From Stanieria sp964562685 (GTDB taxonomy: Bacteria > Cyanobacteriota > Cyanobacteriia > Cyanobacteriales > Xenococcaceae), in NCBI GenBank assembly GCA_964562685.1, contig CAZLUP010000016.1:6386-70385 (forward strand): a stretch of 64,000 nucleotides of DNA. Reading direction: 5' to 3'. Positions 8,312 to 17,855 of this stretch are shown in pieces. Within the stretch, counting starts at the first letter, position 1. Every line of letters begins with the position of its first letter. The position numbers and the translations under genes are program-made. The notes beneath the pieces are model-generated. The model was not told where the DNA came from, made no database searches, and saw only the letters and a list, made by a program, of their open reading frames with translations.

Positions 8312-10417
8312 TTATACAACTTGATAGGGACTGGTTAGTTTTTCCAACTGTTTAACTAATAAACTGAGGAATAAACCAACATCGGTAACTACTCCAACAG
8401 ATTCGACCGAACCGCGATCGCTCAATTTGGTAACAACCGCAGGATTAATATCAACACAAACCATTTTTACCCCCGCAGGAGTCATATTACCAACTCCAAT
8501 CGAATGCAGCATTGAAGAAAGCATTAGGATCATATCCGTTCCTTCAATTAACTGGGCGTACTCAGCTTGGGCTTTAATCAAATCCATTTGAGTATCGGGA
8601 AGGGGTCCATCATCGCGGATTGAACCAGCTAAACAGAAGGGAATATTATTTTTAACACATTCATACATAATGCCCTTCTTGAGAATTCCCGCTTCTACCG
8701 CTTTAGCAATACTGCCATAACTACGAATGGTATTAATTACTTTGAGATGATGGCGATGCCCACCACTGACGGGAGTTCCTTTTTGCATATCCACACCCAA
8801 AGAAGTACCCATCAACGCTTGTTCGATGTCGTGAACGGCGATCGCATTACCTCCTAGTAAGGCTTGCACATAACCATCGCGGATTAAACGAGAAAGATGT
8901 TGCGCCCCACCAGTATGAATGACTACTGGCCCTGCGGTAACCACTACTTTACCACCGCGATCGCGAATCTGACGTAATTCCCAAGCGATCTGTTCGACTA
9001 CTAATTCAACTCTGCGTTCACTAGAGACACCCGCACCCATGAAGCTGAATTCTTGAGAGTTACGTTGTTCTCTAGATTCGGCTTTCTTGACTGTGCGAAT
9101 ACCTTCAACACCAACGACAACGCGATCGCCTTCTTGTAAGTCTCGTAAAATCTTACATTGAGCAACTCTACCATCGGGCGTATTAGTAACTACAATCGCC
9201 CCATCCATGCGTTGTTTTTCTACTCTTACCCACTCACAATTAATCCGAACTTCAGTGGGATAGATGGTAGTAACATAGAAGTCATCGGGCGCAACACCTG
9301 TTTGAGTACAAACTTCAGTAATCACATCGCAAGCTTCTTGGGGAGGGGCAACTGCACCCAAATCGATCAACTGACGCATGATATCTTCCATGACATCATG
9401 GGAAGGGGCAGACACTCGCACATCAGCAGCCGAAGTACTTTGTCTTTCAATACCTAAATTAAAATTCAAGACTCTAAAACTACCGCCATTTTCGACAACT
9501 AGATCTAAAGCCTGATTCATAATGCCGGCATCTAAAAGATGTCCTTCCAAATGAATAATCCGACTCTCTACAGGTGCGTTAGCATGAACATCTGGTAAAA
9601 CTGGTTCAGTAATTCTTAAAGTCAGACATTTAGCTGCACCACCAGCTTTAAGAAATTCAGTTAAAGGTGTTTCGATTACCTGAAAACTTACTTCGGCTAG
9701 ACGTTGCTTGAGACTGTCGCTTGCTTGGTTCATCACTACAGTACGATTGACATTAACCGCATTACAAGCAAACTTGACTGCGTCAGCTTCTTCAATCGCA
9801 ATTCGCTTCTCGGCGGGTACACGCATTTCGATCAAGCGATTGGAATAGGAATCAAAGGCATCAGGATAATAAAGTAAATAACCATCAGTTAAAGGACAAA
9901 AACAAGTATCCAGGTGATAAAAGCGATCATCAATTAACCTTAAGGATAAAACTTCAATATCTAACCATTTAGCAATATAAGGATGGGAATCTAATTCGGA
10001 ACGAAAACCATAACCAGCCCATAACCAACGCCCTTCTCTGTCTAAAAGGGCATCGCCAGCACCTTCAAAGGGTAAATCTTTAGGTAATTCGTGAACGGTA
10101 AAACCTTTATCTTCAAACCATTTTTTGAAATGAGGTTCTTCTCCCTGACGTTCTTTATGATAAAAACGACTAAGAACCACATCATCACCCAATACTAAAC
10201 CAGCATTAGCCGTAAACACCATATCCGGCCAACCTTGCTGAGGCGGAACTAAATCTACCACCGCCAAATCCTTGAGGATATGATATAATTTTTGCCACTG
10301 TTCGGCAGCGCGATCGCGCGAAGATTTATGAATATTTCCCTCCATCCACGGATTAATCACATAATCTACGTCGTAGTGGTCGGGGGAACACATCAGGATG
10401 CGAATTGACTCAGCCAT
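8312..10417 (-). CDS. argZ: Bifunctional arginine dihydrolase / ornithine cyclodeaminase (ArgZ/AgrE)
   Basis: 701 aa, the length of cyanobacterial ArgZ/AgrE (about 700). Residues 1-280 form the arginine dihydrolase (guanidino-group modifying) domain: Asn71 in FTANAG, Glu118 in FEGAGD, His168 in FYHLDT, nucleophile Cys264 in GGAAKCLTL. Residues about 285-700 are the LOR/SDH-type region that carries ornithine cyclodeaminase activity in Anabaena AgrE, with a Rossmann-like VVVTAGPVVIHTGGAQ segment. The family converts arginine to ornithine, CO2 and ammonia, and in AgrE onward to proline, mobilising cyanophycin-derived nitrogen. An NtcA-type site with a suitably spaced -10 box lies upstream (10498-10540), implying nitrogen control. 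Whether the cyclodeaminase half is active here is not visible. Confidence 0.93.
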   Translation of the reverse strand: MAESIRILMCSPDHYDVDYVINPWMEGNIHKSSRDRAAEQWQKLYHILKDLAVVDLVPPQQGWPDMVFTANAGLVLGDDVVLSRFYHKERQGEEPHFKKWFEDKGFTVHELPKDLPFEGAGDALLDREGRWLWAGYGFRSELDSHPYIAKWLDIEVLSLRLIDDRFYHLDTCFCPLTDGYLLYYPDAFDSYSNRLIEMRVPAEKRIAIEEADAVKFACNAVNVNRTVVMNQASDSLKQRLAEVSFQVIETPLTEFLKAGGAAKCLTLRITEPVLPDVHANAPVESRIIHLEGHLLDAGIMNQALDLVVENGGSFRVLNFNLGIERQSTSAADVRVSAPSHDVMEDIMRQLIDLGAVAPPQEACDVITEVCTQTGVAPDDFYVTTIYPTEVRINCEWVRVEKQRMDGAIVVTNTPDGRVAQCKILRDLQEGDRVVVGVEGIRTVKKAESREQRNSQEFSFMGAGVSSERRVELVVEQIAWELRQIRDRGGKVVVTAGPVVIHTGGAQHLSRLIRDGYVQALLGGNAIAVHDIEQALMGTSLGVDMQKGTPVSGGHRHHLKVINTIRSYGSIAKAVEAGILKKGIMYECVKNNIPFCLAGSIRDDGPLPDTQMDLIKAQAEYAQLIEGTDMILMLSSMLHSIGVGNMTPAGVKMVCVDINPAVVTKLSDRGSVESVGVVTDVGLFLSLLVKQLEKLTSPYQVV

Positions 10418-10497
10418 ATACTTCTACTGGGGATATACTCTCTACAATACTGGCACTAATAGATTTAGCTTCTGTTTAGATAACAGTGGCAAGTTCT

Positions 10498-10540
10498 AAT
10501 TTACTTCAGCTTCTAATTAAACTACGGTAAAGCAACTTAC
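10498..10540 (-). promoter_or_regulatory. NtcA-type class II promoter of argZ
   Basis: On the minus strand the site reads GTAAGTTGCTTTAC (10540-10527), an exact GTA-N8-TAC NtcA consensus. It is followed after 23 bases by TAAATT (10503-10498), matching the TA-N3-T -10 element expected 20-24 bases downstream in NtcA-activated promoters. The inferred transcript would start near 10491, giving a leader of about 75 bases before the argZ ATG at 10417. Known: NtcA activates nitrogen-assimilation and arginine/cyanophycin genes in cyanobacteria. Inferred: that it acts here. Confidence 0.65.
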
Positions 10541-10783
10541 TATCCTACTATTGTTGCTGGTCTGAACACTAGGGAATATATCTTTAAATCTTGACATTTG
10601 TTTAATAATTTAAAGCTAACATATTGCAATTATTTTGCGATTATTTAGTTAGTGGAAGCGTTATGCAAGCTTGCTAGTAAAAGTGCTTATATTTTAGTAT
10701 TCTAGCTATATTTAATGATTATACTGAAATTGTCGATTTTTTTTTACAACAAACATGCAGAAGATTAAAACTATTTAAGATAT
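10541..10783. other. Remainder of the argZ-adenine deaminase divergent intergenic region
   Basis: AT-rich non-coding sequence between divergent genes. I see no ORF, RNA gene or strong hairpin; it presumably holds the forward promoter for the deaminase gene. Confidence 0.5.
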
Positions 10784-11794
10784 ATGGATAACTTTATTCT
10801 TGATCTTCCCAAAGCAGAATTACATCTTCATATCGAAGGAACATTAGAACCAGAATTAATGTTTTCTCTAGCTGAACGCAATCAAATTAAATTACCTTTC
10901 AAGTCGATATCAGAAGTAAAACAGGCTTATAATTTTAACAATTTACAATCTTTTTTGGATATTTACTATCAAGGCAGTAATGTCTTGCAACAAGAACAAG
11001 ATTTTTACGATCTTACTTGGGCGTATCTGCAAAAAGCTGCCCAACAAAATGTCAGACATACAGAAATATTTTTTGATCCTCAATCTCATACTGATAGAGG
11101 CATAGCTTTTGAAACAGTATATCAAGGTATTTATCGCGCTTTACAAGACGGTCAAAAAAAATTAGGTATTTCTTTTCAATTAATTTTATGTTTTTTACGC
11201 CATCTTAGTGCAGCAGAAGCATTAAAAACTTTAGCAATGGCACTACCATACAAAGAAACAATGGTTGCAGTGGGTTTAGACTCTTCTGAAAGAAATAACC
11301 CTCCATCCAAATTTCAAGCTGTATTTGATCGAGCTAGAAAAGAAGGATTTTTAACTGTTGCCCATGCAGGAGAAGAAGGATCGCCAGCATATATTTGGGA
11401 AGCAATTAATTTACTTAATGTCTCTCGGATCGATCATGGTGTTCGCAGTATTGAAGATCCCAATTTAATTAAATATTTAGCAGAAAAACAAATTCCTTTA
11501 ACAGTTTGCCCTATCTCTAACATTAAGCTAAAAGTTTTTGAAACCATTGAAAAACACAATCTTAAACAATTATTAGATTTGGGTTTATGCGTTACTGTTA
11601 ATTCTGACGATCCTGCTTATTTTGGGGGTTATATTGCAGAGAATTATCAAGCAGTTAAAGATGCTTTAAATTTGAACCGAGCAGAACTTTATCAACTAGC
11701 TAAAAACTCTTTTCAAGCTGCTTTTTTACCTTTTAAAACTAAACAATATTTAATTACTGAGTTAGATAATTATTATAAAGAAAAGATTAGTTAA
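10784..11794 (+). CDS. Adenosine deaminase superfamily enzyme, adenine deaminase (type 2) subgroup
   Basis: 336 aa amidohydrolase. Metal and catalytic motifs: HLHIEGT (two His near residues 14-16), Glu in AHAGEEG preceded by a zinc His, DHGVRS, and the NSDDPAYF aspartate pair. The segment HTEIFFDPQSHT with LDSSERNNPP is typical of the adenine deaminase (Aah1-like) branch rather than true adenosine deaminase, so the likely reaction is adenine to hypoxanthine in purine salvage. The subgroup call rests on these signature stretches and is moderately sure; the fold assignment is very sure. Stand-alone gene. Confidence 0.85.
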   Translation: MDNFILDLPKAELHLHIEGTLEPELMFSLAERNQIKLPFKSISEVKQAYNFNNLQSFLDIYYQGSNVLQQEQDFYDLTWAYLQKAAQQNVRHTEIFFDPQSHTDRGIAFETVYQGIYRALQDGQKKLGISFQLILCFLRHLSAAEALKTLAMALPYKETMVAVGLDSSERNNPPSKFQAVFDRARKEGFLTVAHAGEEGSPAYIWEAINLLNVSRIDHGVRSIEDPNLIKYLAEKQIPLTVCPISNIKLKVFETIEKHNLKQLLDLGLCVTVNSDDPAYFGGYIAENYQAVKDALNLNRAELYQLAKNSFQAAFLPFKTKQYLITELDNYYKEKIS

Positions 11795-11893
11795 TTTATG
11801 ATTAAACTAGTTATAAGCTACCAGTTATCCTGTACACCATTTAGGAATTATGAGTGATGAGGGATGAATCAGCAACAATTAACAATCAATAAA

Positions 11894-11929
11894 TCATCTG
11901 TGTGTATCTGCGTTTATCCGTGGACAAAC
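11894..11929. repeat. Dispersed intergenic repeat, copy 2
   Basis: Contains ATCTGCGTTTATCCGTGGAC, the inverted relative of the segment at 3779-3810. It is followed up to the recQ start by degenerate tandem words such as AATGACAAATGACTAA, a filler typical of cyanobacterial intergenic DNA. The recQ ATG itself lies within the last such word. Confidence 0.5.
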
Positions 11930-11994
11930 AATTAACCATTAATCATTAACAATCAACAAATGACTAATGACAAATGACTAACAACCAATGACAA

Positions 11995-14118
11995 ATGACT
12001 AAACTAGAAAAAGCTTTAAAACATTACTTTGGTTATGATAGCTTTCGCCCTGGACAAAAAGAAATTATTGAAGAAGCATTAAACAACAAGGATTTACTGA
12101 TTATTATGCCGACAGGTGGTGGTAAATCTCTGTGCTTTCAGCTACCAGCTTTACTCAAACCTGGTTTAACCTTGGTTGTTTCCCCTTTAATTGCTTTAAT
12201 GCAAGATCAAGTAGATGCTCTCAAAGACCGAGGCATCGATGCTACTTTTATCAATAGTACCTTAGATTATGAACAAATGCGATCGCGTTATGGAGCAATT
12301 CTTCAAGGTAAAATTAAATTACTTTATGTCGCTCCAGAAAGACTTTTAGCCGAAAAATTTAGCTCTTTTTTAGATAAAATTGCGAACAATATTGGTATTT
12401 CTACAATTGCGATCGATGAGGCTCATTGTATCTCTGAATGGGGTCATGATTTTCGTCCTGAATATCGTCAGTTAAAACAATTTCGCCAACGTTATCCTCA
12501 AGTACCTTTACTTGCTTTAACAGCCACAGCAACTAAGCGAGTTCAACAAGATATTGTCGAACAATTAGGTTTACAAAATCCTTCAGTTCATCTTAATAGT
12601 TTCAATCGTCTCAATATTCATTATCAAGTACAACCAAAACAACAAAGAAGTTATCATCAGCTTCTCCAAGAAATTCGTTCTCAATCTGGTGCAGGAATAA
12701 TTTATTGTCTAAGTCGTCGTAATGTCGAAGAAATTGCTTACAAACTTCAACAAGATGGGATCAAAGCTTTACCTTATCATGCAGGGATGACTGACGAAAA
12801 AAGAACTATTAATCAAACTCGTTTTTTACGAGATGATGTACAAGTAATAGTAGCAACAATTGCCTTTGGAATGGGTATTAATAAATCCGATGTTCGCTTT
12901 GTTTTTCATTACGATTTACCCCGAAGTTTAGAAAATTTCTATCAAGAATCTGGTAGAGCAGGAAGAGATGGAGAAGCAGCTAAATCGATTCTATTTTTTA
13001 GTATGGGTGATTGGAAAAAAATTGATTATTTAATTGAACAAAAAACCGACGAACAAGAACAAAGAATCGCTCGCCAACAGTTAAATCAAGTAATCGATTA
13101 TGCAGAAGGAATAGATTGTCGTCGAACTATTCTGTTACGTTATTTTGGTGAAAGATTTTCAGGTAATTGTGGTCAATGTGATAATTGTTTGAATCCTCAT
13201 CCTTTAGAAGATTGGACTATCGAAGCGCAAAAATTTCTTTCTTGTGTGGCTCGTTGCCAAGAAAAATTTGGCATGATACATATTATTGAAGTGTTAAGAG
13301 GTTCGCGCAAAAAGAAAGTAGAACAATACGGACATCATTTACTTTCTACTTACGGTATTGGTAAAGATAAAACTGAAGATGAATGGAAAATGTTAGCTCG
13401 ATCTTTACTCAATCAAGGTTTAGTTGGGCAAAGTAATGACGGCTATCGAATTTTGAAGTTAAATAAACGCAGTTGGGAAATTTTACGCAAACAGCGCACT
13501 GTAGAAATTGCTGTTAAAAATAAGGCAAACTCTCAGACAAAACCTAAAAATAATCCTTATCAAGCTGAAAGAGAAATTCTGTATGAACAATTAAAAAAAT
13601 TACGCAAACAAATAGCCGATCTTCATTCTGTTCCTCCTTATATTATTTTTGCCGATTCTAGTTTAAAACTAATGGCACAGTTGCAACCTCAAACTTTAGA
13701 AGCATTTGCTTCAATTTCTGGAGTTAATGATTATAAACTTCAACAATATGGAGAAGAGTTTATTTCTTTGATCAGAACTTTTTGTCAGCAACAACAATTA
13801 CCAATTCCTTTACCTTCCCGCAGCCAAATGACTACTCTCCAGCTACATCATCGAGGATTAACGGTCAGAGAAATTGCAGCCCAAAGAAGTTTAGCTGTTA
13901 GTACAGTTAATCAACATCTTAGTGAACTAATTGAACTAAATCAACCAGTAGCAATTAATAAACTAGTCGCTCCAGAAAAGCAAAAAATAATCACTCAAAC
14001 TTTAGAAAAAATTGGCACTGATTCATTAAAAACTCTCAAAGAAGCTCTTGGAGATAATTATAGCTATGAGGAAATTCGATTAGTTCGAGCTTGGTATCTT
14101 CGCCGAAATCAACTTTAA
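11995..14118 (+). CDS. recQ: ATP-dependent DNA helicase RecQ
   Basis: 707 aa, full-length RecQ. Walker A PTGGGKS at residues 39-45; DEAH box at 141-144 followed by CISEWGHDFR (RecQ motif II and aromatic loop); motif VI QESGRAGRDG. The zinc-binding region follows (CRRTILLRYF ... CGQCDNC), then winged-helix RQC, an HRDC domain (about 520-600) and a C-terminal helicase-type HTH around LTVREIAAQRSLAVSTVNQH. It unwinds recombination and replication intermediates 3'-5' using ATP. The start is the ATG embedded in repeat-like DNA; no strong ribosome-binding site is visible, but the protein aligns with the family from this point. Confidence 0.96.
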   Translation: MTKLEKALKHYFGYDSFRPGQKEIIEEALNNKDLLIIMPTGGGKSLCFQLPALLKPGLTLVVSPLIALMQDQVDALKDRGIDATFINSTLDYEQMRSRYGAILQGKIKLLYVAPERLLAEKFSSFLDKIANNIGISTIAIDEAHCISEWGHDFRPEYRQLKQFRQRYPQVPLLALTATATKRVQQDIVEQLGLQNPSVHLNSFNRLNIHYQVQPKQQRSYHQLLQEIRSQSGAGIIYCLSRRNVEEIAYKLQQDGIKALPYHAGMTDEKRTINQTRFLRDDVQVIVATIAFGMGINKSDVRFVFHYDLPRSLENFYQESGRAGRDGEAAKSILFFSMGDWKKIDYLIEQKTDEQEQRIARQQLNQVIDYAEGIDCRRTILLRYFGERFSGNCGQCDNCLNPHPLEDWTIEAQKFLSCVARCQEKFGMIHIIEVLRGSRKKKVEQYGHHLLSTYGIGKDKTEDEWKMLARSLLNQGLVGQSNDGYRILKLNKRSWEILRKQRTVEIAVKNKANSQTKPKNNPYQAEREILYEQLKKLRKQIADLHSVPPYIIFADSSLKLMAQLQPQTLEAFASISGVNDYKLQQYGEEFISLIRTFCQQQQLPIPLPSRSQMTTLQLHHRGLTVREIAAQRSLAVSTVNQHLSELIELNQPVAINKLVAPEKQKIITQTLEKIGTDSLKTLKEALGDNYSYEEIRLVRAWYLRRNQL

Positions 14119-14136
14119 TAGTTATTTTCAAATTTT

Positions 14137-14391
14137 ATGATACAAATAATTATCATAACGATTGCAGTTACACAGTTTAATTTTTTACCATCCGCCTTAT
14201 CTTTAACCGTAACCAAACCCAGTATTATTAATTCTTTACAAAAAGATTTTGATGAAGAAAGAAAAAAAACTGAATTTGTTGATGATGGCACTGAAAAAAT
14301 GCTCAATAAACATAAAAAATGGTTTGTTTTGATGATTGTAGGTTTTAGTTGGCTGACTTATAAAAGTTTATTTTCTTCACAAAATAAATAA
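14137..14391 (+). CDS. Small hypothetical membrane protein
   Basis: 84 aa beginning 18 bases after the recQ stop, so probably co-transcribed. The N-terminus (IIIITIAVTQFNFLPSALSL) looks like a signal peptide or membrane anchor, then comes a charged middle (KDFDEERKKTEF) and a second hydrophobic segment near the C-terminus (WFVLMIVGFSWLTY). I do not recognise a family. It could be genuine or fortuitous; position and membrane topology favour genuine. Confidence 0.4.
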   Translation: MIQIIIITIAVTQFNFLPSALSLTVTKPSIINSLQKDFDEERKKTEFVDDGTEKMLNKHKKWFVLMIVGFSWLTYKSLFSSQNK

Positions 14392-14567
14392 ATTACTGAG
14401 CTTTTAATTTAAATACGATACAAATTACAAAACTGTTAACTTTTAGTCCAAAGTTTATAGTCATTTAAATTTAGAGTGAGACAATTTCGTCTTGCTATGA
14501 TAGAATTTCAGCCCAAAAAATGTTTCATTCTTATTTGAAACAACTATAAAATGACTATAGCTTTCCA

Positions 14568-14601
14568 ATAAAAAATAATCCCCTCTGTAACTAGAAGGGA
14601 T
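14568..14601 (-). terminator. Intrinsic terminator of the ATP synthase operon
   Basis: On the minus strand a 9-bp stem (ATCCCTTCT/AGAGGGGAT, one G-U pair) with loop AGTTAC is immediately followed by TATTTTTTATT. It begins 25 bases after the gamma-subunit stop, as expected for the end of the operon. Confidence 0.85.
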
Positions 14602-14626
14602 CGATCTGATTTAAATTTTAAGCAGA

Positions 14627-15571
14627 TTACAGAGCATTAGCACCAGCAACCACTTCTAAGAGTTCTTGAGTAATTGCTGCTTGTCTAGCTTTGTTATAAG
14701 AAAGAGTCAATGTCCCAATCAAATCAGAAGCATTATCACTAGCGTTATTCATCGCAGTCATTCTTGCTGCTAATTCACTAGCTGCTGATTCTTGTAATGC
14801 TCGTAACAATTGATTATTCAGATAAAGCGGTAACAGAGAATCCAAAATTTGAACGGGGTCTTGTTCAAAGATCATATCTTGAGGAAAAGCAGATACTTCG
14901 GTAGTAACTTTTTCCCGTTCTACTTGGAATTCACCACCGCGAGTAGTCAGACGAAAGATTTCATCATCTTTGACTTCTAAACCTTGAGTTGTCAAAGGTA
15001 ATAAAGTTTGTACAACTGGACGAGAACTAATCAAAGAAACGAATTTAGTATAGATCAACTCAACTCGATCTACAGTTTCCGACAAAAACAAAGATAACAA
15101 TTCATCAGCAATTTGGGATGCTTCTGCTGCGGTAGGAATCTGCTCTAAACCACTGAATTTGCGATCAATTGGTGCGTTACGATTTTGGAAATATTGAGCA
15201 GCTTTACGCCCTACGATCACAAAAGTATAATCAATTCCTTCTGCTTTGAGTTCTTTGGCTCTTTGTTCAGCACGACGGATCACGTTAGCATTATAACCAC
15301 CACAAAGACCGCGATCGCCAGTAACCACTAACAATCCTACTTTGTTGACTTCTCTTTGCTTAAATAAAGGTAAGTCAACATCTTCAAATTTTAATCTTCC
15401 TTGTAAGTTATAGAGAACCTGTGCTAAATTGTCTGCAAAAGGACGAGTCGCTGTAACTTGTTCTTGGGCGCGACGTACCTTAGCTGCTGCCACCAAGCGC
15501 ATAGCTTCAGTAATTTTCTTGGTGTTTTTAACTGATTGAATGCGATCGCGAATAGCTTTTAAATTAGGCAT
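14627..15571 (-). CDS. atpC: ATP synthase F1 gamma subunit
   Basis: 314 aa; last gene of the operon (atpC in cyanobacterial naming, atpG in E. coli naming). N- and C-terminal coiled-coil helices are clear (LKAIRDRIQSVKNTKKITEA; SELAARMTAMNNASDNASDL). The central domain has GDRGLCGGYNANV. Residues about 200-240 carry the insertion characteristic of cyanobacterial and chloroplast gamma subunits (EIFRLTTRGGEFQVERE), without the chloroplast redox Cys pair. It forms the rotating central stalk. It is separated from atpA by 146 bases that include a palindromic repeat (15674-15692), unusual spacing for this operon. Confidence 0.97.
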   Translation of the reverse strand: MPNLKAIRDRIQSVKNTKKITEAMRLVAAAKVRRAQEQVTATRPFADNLAQVLYNLQGRLKFEDVDLPLFKQREVNKVGLLVVTGDRGLCGGYNANVIRRAEQRAKELKAEGIDYTFVIVGRKAAQYFQNRNAPIDRKFSGLEQIPTAAEASQIADELLSLFLSETVDRVELIYTKFVSLISSRPVVQTLLPLTTQGLEVKDDEIFRLTTRGGEFQVEREKVTTEVSAFPQDMIFEQDPVQILDSLLPLYLNNQLLRALQESAASELAARMTAMNNASDNASDLIGTLTLSYNKARQAAITQELLEVVAGANAL

Positions 15572-15673
15572 TTCTTTAAACGGTAATTATTAATTAATTA
15601 CAATATCCGACGACAAGTAACCAGTAAGGGTCAAGACACAATAGTTCGCATCTCTACCGATAACTAGTGTACG

Positions 15674-15692
15674 GGCAAGGCACTGCCTTGCC
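15674..15692. repeat. GC-rich palindrome between atpA and atpC
   Basis: Perfect 9-base arms GGCAAGGCA/TGCCTTGCC around a single C, flanked by CTCTACGGGG. It stands out in AT-rich surroundings and lies inside the operon between the alpha and gamma genes, where it could alter transcript stability or polarity. It looks like a small mobile palindrome. Confidence 0.6.
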
Positions 15693-15717
15693 TCTACGGG
15701 GTTAGTGATAACTGATT

Positions 15718-17235
15718 CTAAGCTGCTGCTAAGAAAGTTTGCTTGTATTCGGAGATAGCTTCTTTGAGAAGATTTTCAGCTTCATCAGTCAATTTCTTCT
15801 CAGAACCAATGATTTCTCCATATTTTGGTTTGCTATTGCTCAGATAATCTCTTAATCCTTTAGCAAAAGCAGTAACTTTATTGACAGGCAGATCGTCAAG
15901 ATAGCCATTTAAACCAGCATATACAGTAGCTACTTGTTCAGCTACAGAAAGAGGAGAGTTTTGGGGTTGTTTGAGAACTTCCCGTAAACGTTGTCCGCGA
16001 GCTAACTGAGCTTGAGTGGCAGCATCCAAATCAGAAGCAAACTGAGCAAATGCTTCTAATTCTGCAAACTGAGCCAATTCTAATTTCAGTTTACCAGCTA
16101 CTTGTTTCATAGCTTTGGTTTGAGCAGCAGAACCTACCCTACTGACAGAAATACCAGCGTTAATCGCAGGACGGAAACCAGCGTTAAACAAATCAGAAGA
16201 AAGGAAGATTTGACCGTCAGTAATAGAAATTACGTTGGTAGGAATGTAAGCAGAAACGTCACCAGCTTGAGTTTCGATAATTGGTAGTGCAGTCATACTA
16301 CCACCACCTAATTCATCGCTGAGTTTAGCAGCACGTTCTAAAAGACGAGAGTGGAGATAGAAAACGTCTCCAGGATAAGCTTCACGTCCTGGTGGACGAC
16401 GGAGCAATAATGCCATCTGACGATAAGCTTGAGCTTGTTTAGACAAGTCATCGTAGATTACTAAAGTGTGCTTGCCTTTGTACATGAAGTATTCAGCGAT
16501 CGTAGCACCAGTATAAGGAGCGAGGTACTGAAGAGTAGCAGGATCGTTAGCATTTGCAGCTACTACGATCGTATAAGCCATCGCACCTTTTTCTTCTAAA
16601 GTATTAATTACCTGAGCTACAGTAGATGCTTTTTGACCGATCGCAATATAAACACAAATTACATCTTCTGATTTCTGGTTAATGATGGTGTCTACTGCTA
16701 CAGCAGTTTTTCCTGTTTGGCGATCGCCAATAATTAACTCCCGTTGACCGCGACCAACTGGAATCATTGCGTCGATAGCGGTAATCCCTGTTTGTAGGGG
16801 TTCACAGACTGATTTTCGAGCAATGATCCCTGGTGCCATTGATTCGATCAAACGAGTTTCACCAGTATTAATATCTCCTTTGCCATCGATAGGACGAGCT
16901 AAAGCATCAACTACTCTTCCAATCATAGCTTCTCCTACTGGAATAGAAGCAATTTTACCAGTTGCTTTAACTGTACTACCTTCTTGGATATCGCGACCGT
17001 CTCCCATTAATACGGCACCCACGTTATCTTCTTCTAGGTTAAGAGCGATACCTACTGTACCATCTTCAAATTCTAGAAGTTCCCCTGCCATTGCTTGCTC
17101 CAGACCGTAAATCCTAGCGATACCATCCCCTACCTGGAGGACAGTACCAACGTTAGAAATTTGAACTTCTTGATCGTAGGATTCAATCTGTTGGCGAATA
17201 ATGCTGCTAATTTCGTCTGGTCTGATGCTTACCAT
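15718..17235 (-). CDS. atpA: ATP synthase F1 alpha subunit
   Basis: 505 aa, canonical length. Non-catalytic nucleotide site P-loop GDRQTGKT; signature PAINAGISVSRVGSAAQ; N-terminal beta-barrel starting with SIRPDEISSIIRQQIE. It alternates with beta in the F1 hexamer. The beta and epsilon genes (atpBE) are not in this window, as usual in cyanobacteria, where they form a separate operon. It lies 68 bases downstream of the delta gene. Confidence 0.98.
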   Translation of the reverse strand: MVSIRPDEISSIIRQQIESYDQEVQISNVGTVLQVGDGIARIYGLEQAMAGELLEFEDGTVGIALNLEEDNVGAVLMGDGRDIQEGSTVKATGKIASIPVGEAMIGRVVDALARPIDGKGDINTGETRLIESMAPGIIARKSVCEPLQTGITAIDAMIPVGRGQRELIIGDRQTGKTAVAVDTIINQKSEDVICVYIAIGQKASTVAQVINTLEEKGAMAYTIVVAANANDPATLQYLAPYTGATIAEYFMYKGKHTLVIYDDLSKQAQAYRQMALLLRRPPGREAYPGDVFYLHSRLLERAAKLSDELGGGSMTALPIIETQAGDVSAYIPTNVISITDGQIFLSSDLFNAGFRPAINAGISVSRVGSAAQTKAMKQVAGKLKLELAQFAELEAFAQFASDLDAATQAQLARGQRLREVLKQPQNSPLSVAEQVATVYAGLNGYLDDLPVNKVTAFAKGLRDYLSNSKPKYGEIIGSEKKLTDEAENLLKEAISEYKQTFLAAA

Positions 17236-17303
17236 ATTCTCTCGTTACTTGTTGATAGTTCTTTGCTGTTTGTTTTTTATTATCAGTTATTCGCTATATA
17301 CTG

Positions 17304-17855
17304 CTAACTGTTTAAACTCATGCTGATTCGACGTAGTTGTCCACGTAAACTAGCATCAATAACTTGAGAGCCTATTTTGATGATAACTCCACCAATTAAA
17401 CTAGGATCGACGCTAGTTTTTAACTCAACATTCTGAGCCTTAGAAATTTCCTTGACGCGATCAATAACTGCTTGTTTTTGTGAATCTGTAAGTTCTTTGG
17501 CAGCTATAGCTTCTGCTAAAACAGTTTGATTTAATTTCCGCAATAAACTGAGATATTGCTCTGCTACTTGCTTCAGAAAGATAATGCGACGTTTATCAAT
17601 CAACAACATCAAAAAGTTGATTAAATATGGATTTGCGCTATCTCCCATTACTCTGCGTAGCACACTTTTTTTATCTTCTGCTTTGATAATTGGATTGGCA
17701 ACAAAAGCACTAAATTCTTCAGATTCTTCCATCAAGCTAATTAATTGACGGAAACTGTCGCCAAACTGCTCAGTAAGATTATTTTGTTGAGCTACAGACA
17801 TCAAAGCTTGAGCATAAGGTTCGGCAATTTCGCTACTAATTAAAGCTTCACTCAT
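17304..17855 (-). CDS. atpD: ATP synthase delta subunit (OSCP-like)
   Basis: 183 aa (atpD in cyanobacterial naming, atpH in E. coli naming). The N-terminal helical domain contains AEPYAQALMSVAQ, and the C-terminal signature DPSLIGGVIIKIGSQVID is present. It joins F1 to the peripheral b/b' stalk. Its ATG overlaps the b-subunit stop codon by one base (TAATG), implying translational coupling. Confidence 0.96.
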   Translation of the reverse strand: MSEALISSEIAEPYAQALMSVAQQNNLTEQFGDSFRQLISLMEESEEFSAFVANPIIKAEDKKSVLRRVMGDSANPYLINFLMLLIDKRRIIFLKQVAEQYLSLLRKLNQTVLAEAIAAKELTDSQKQAVIDRVKEISKAQNVELKTSVDPSLIGGVIIKIGSQVIDASLRGQLRRISMSLNS

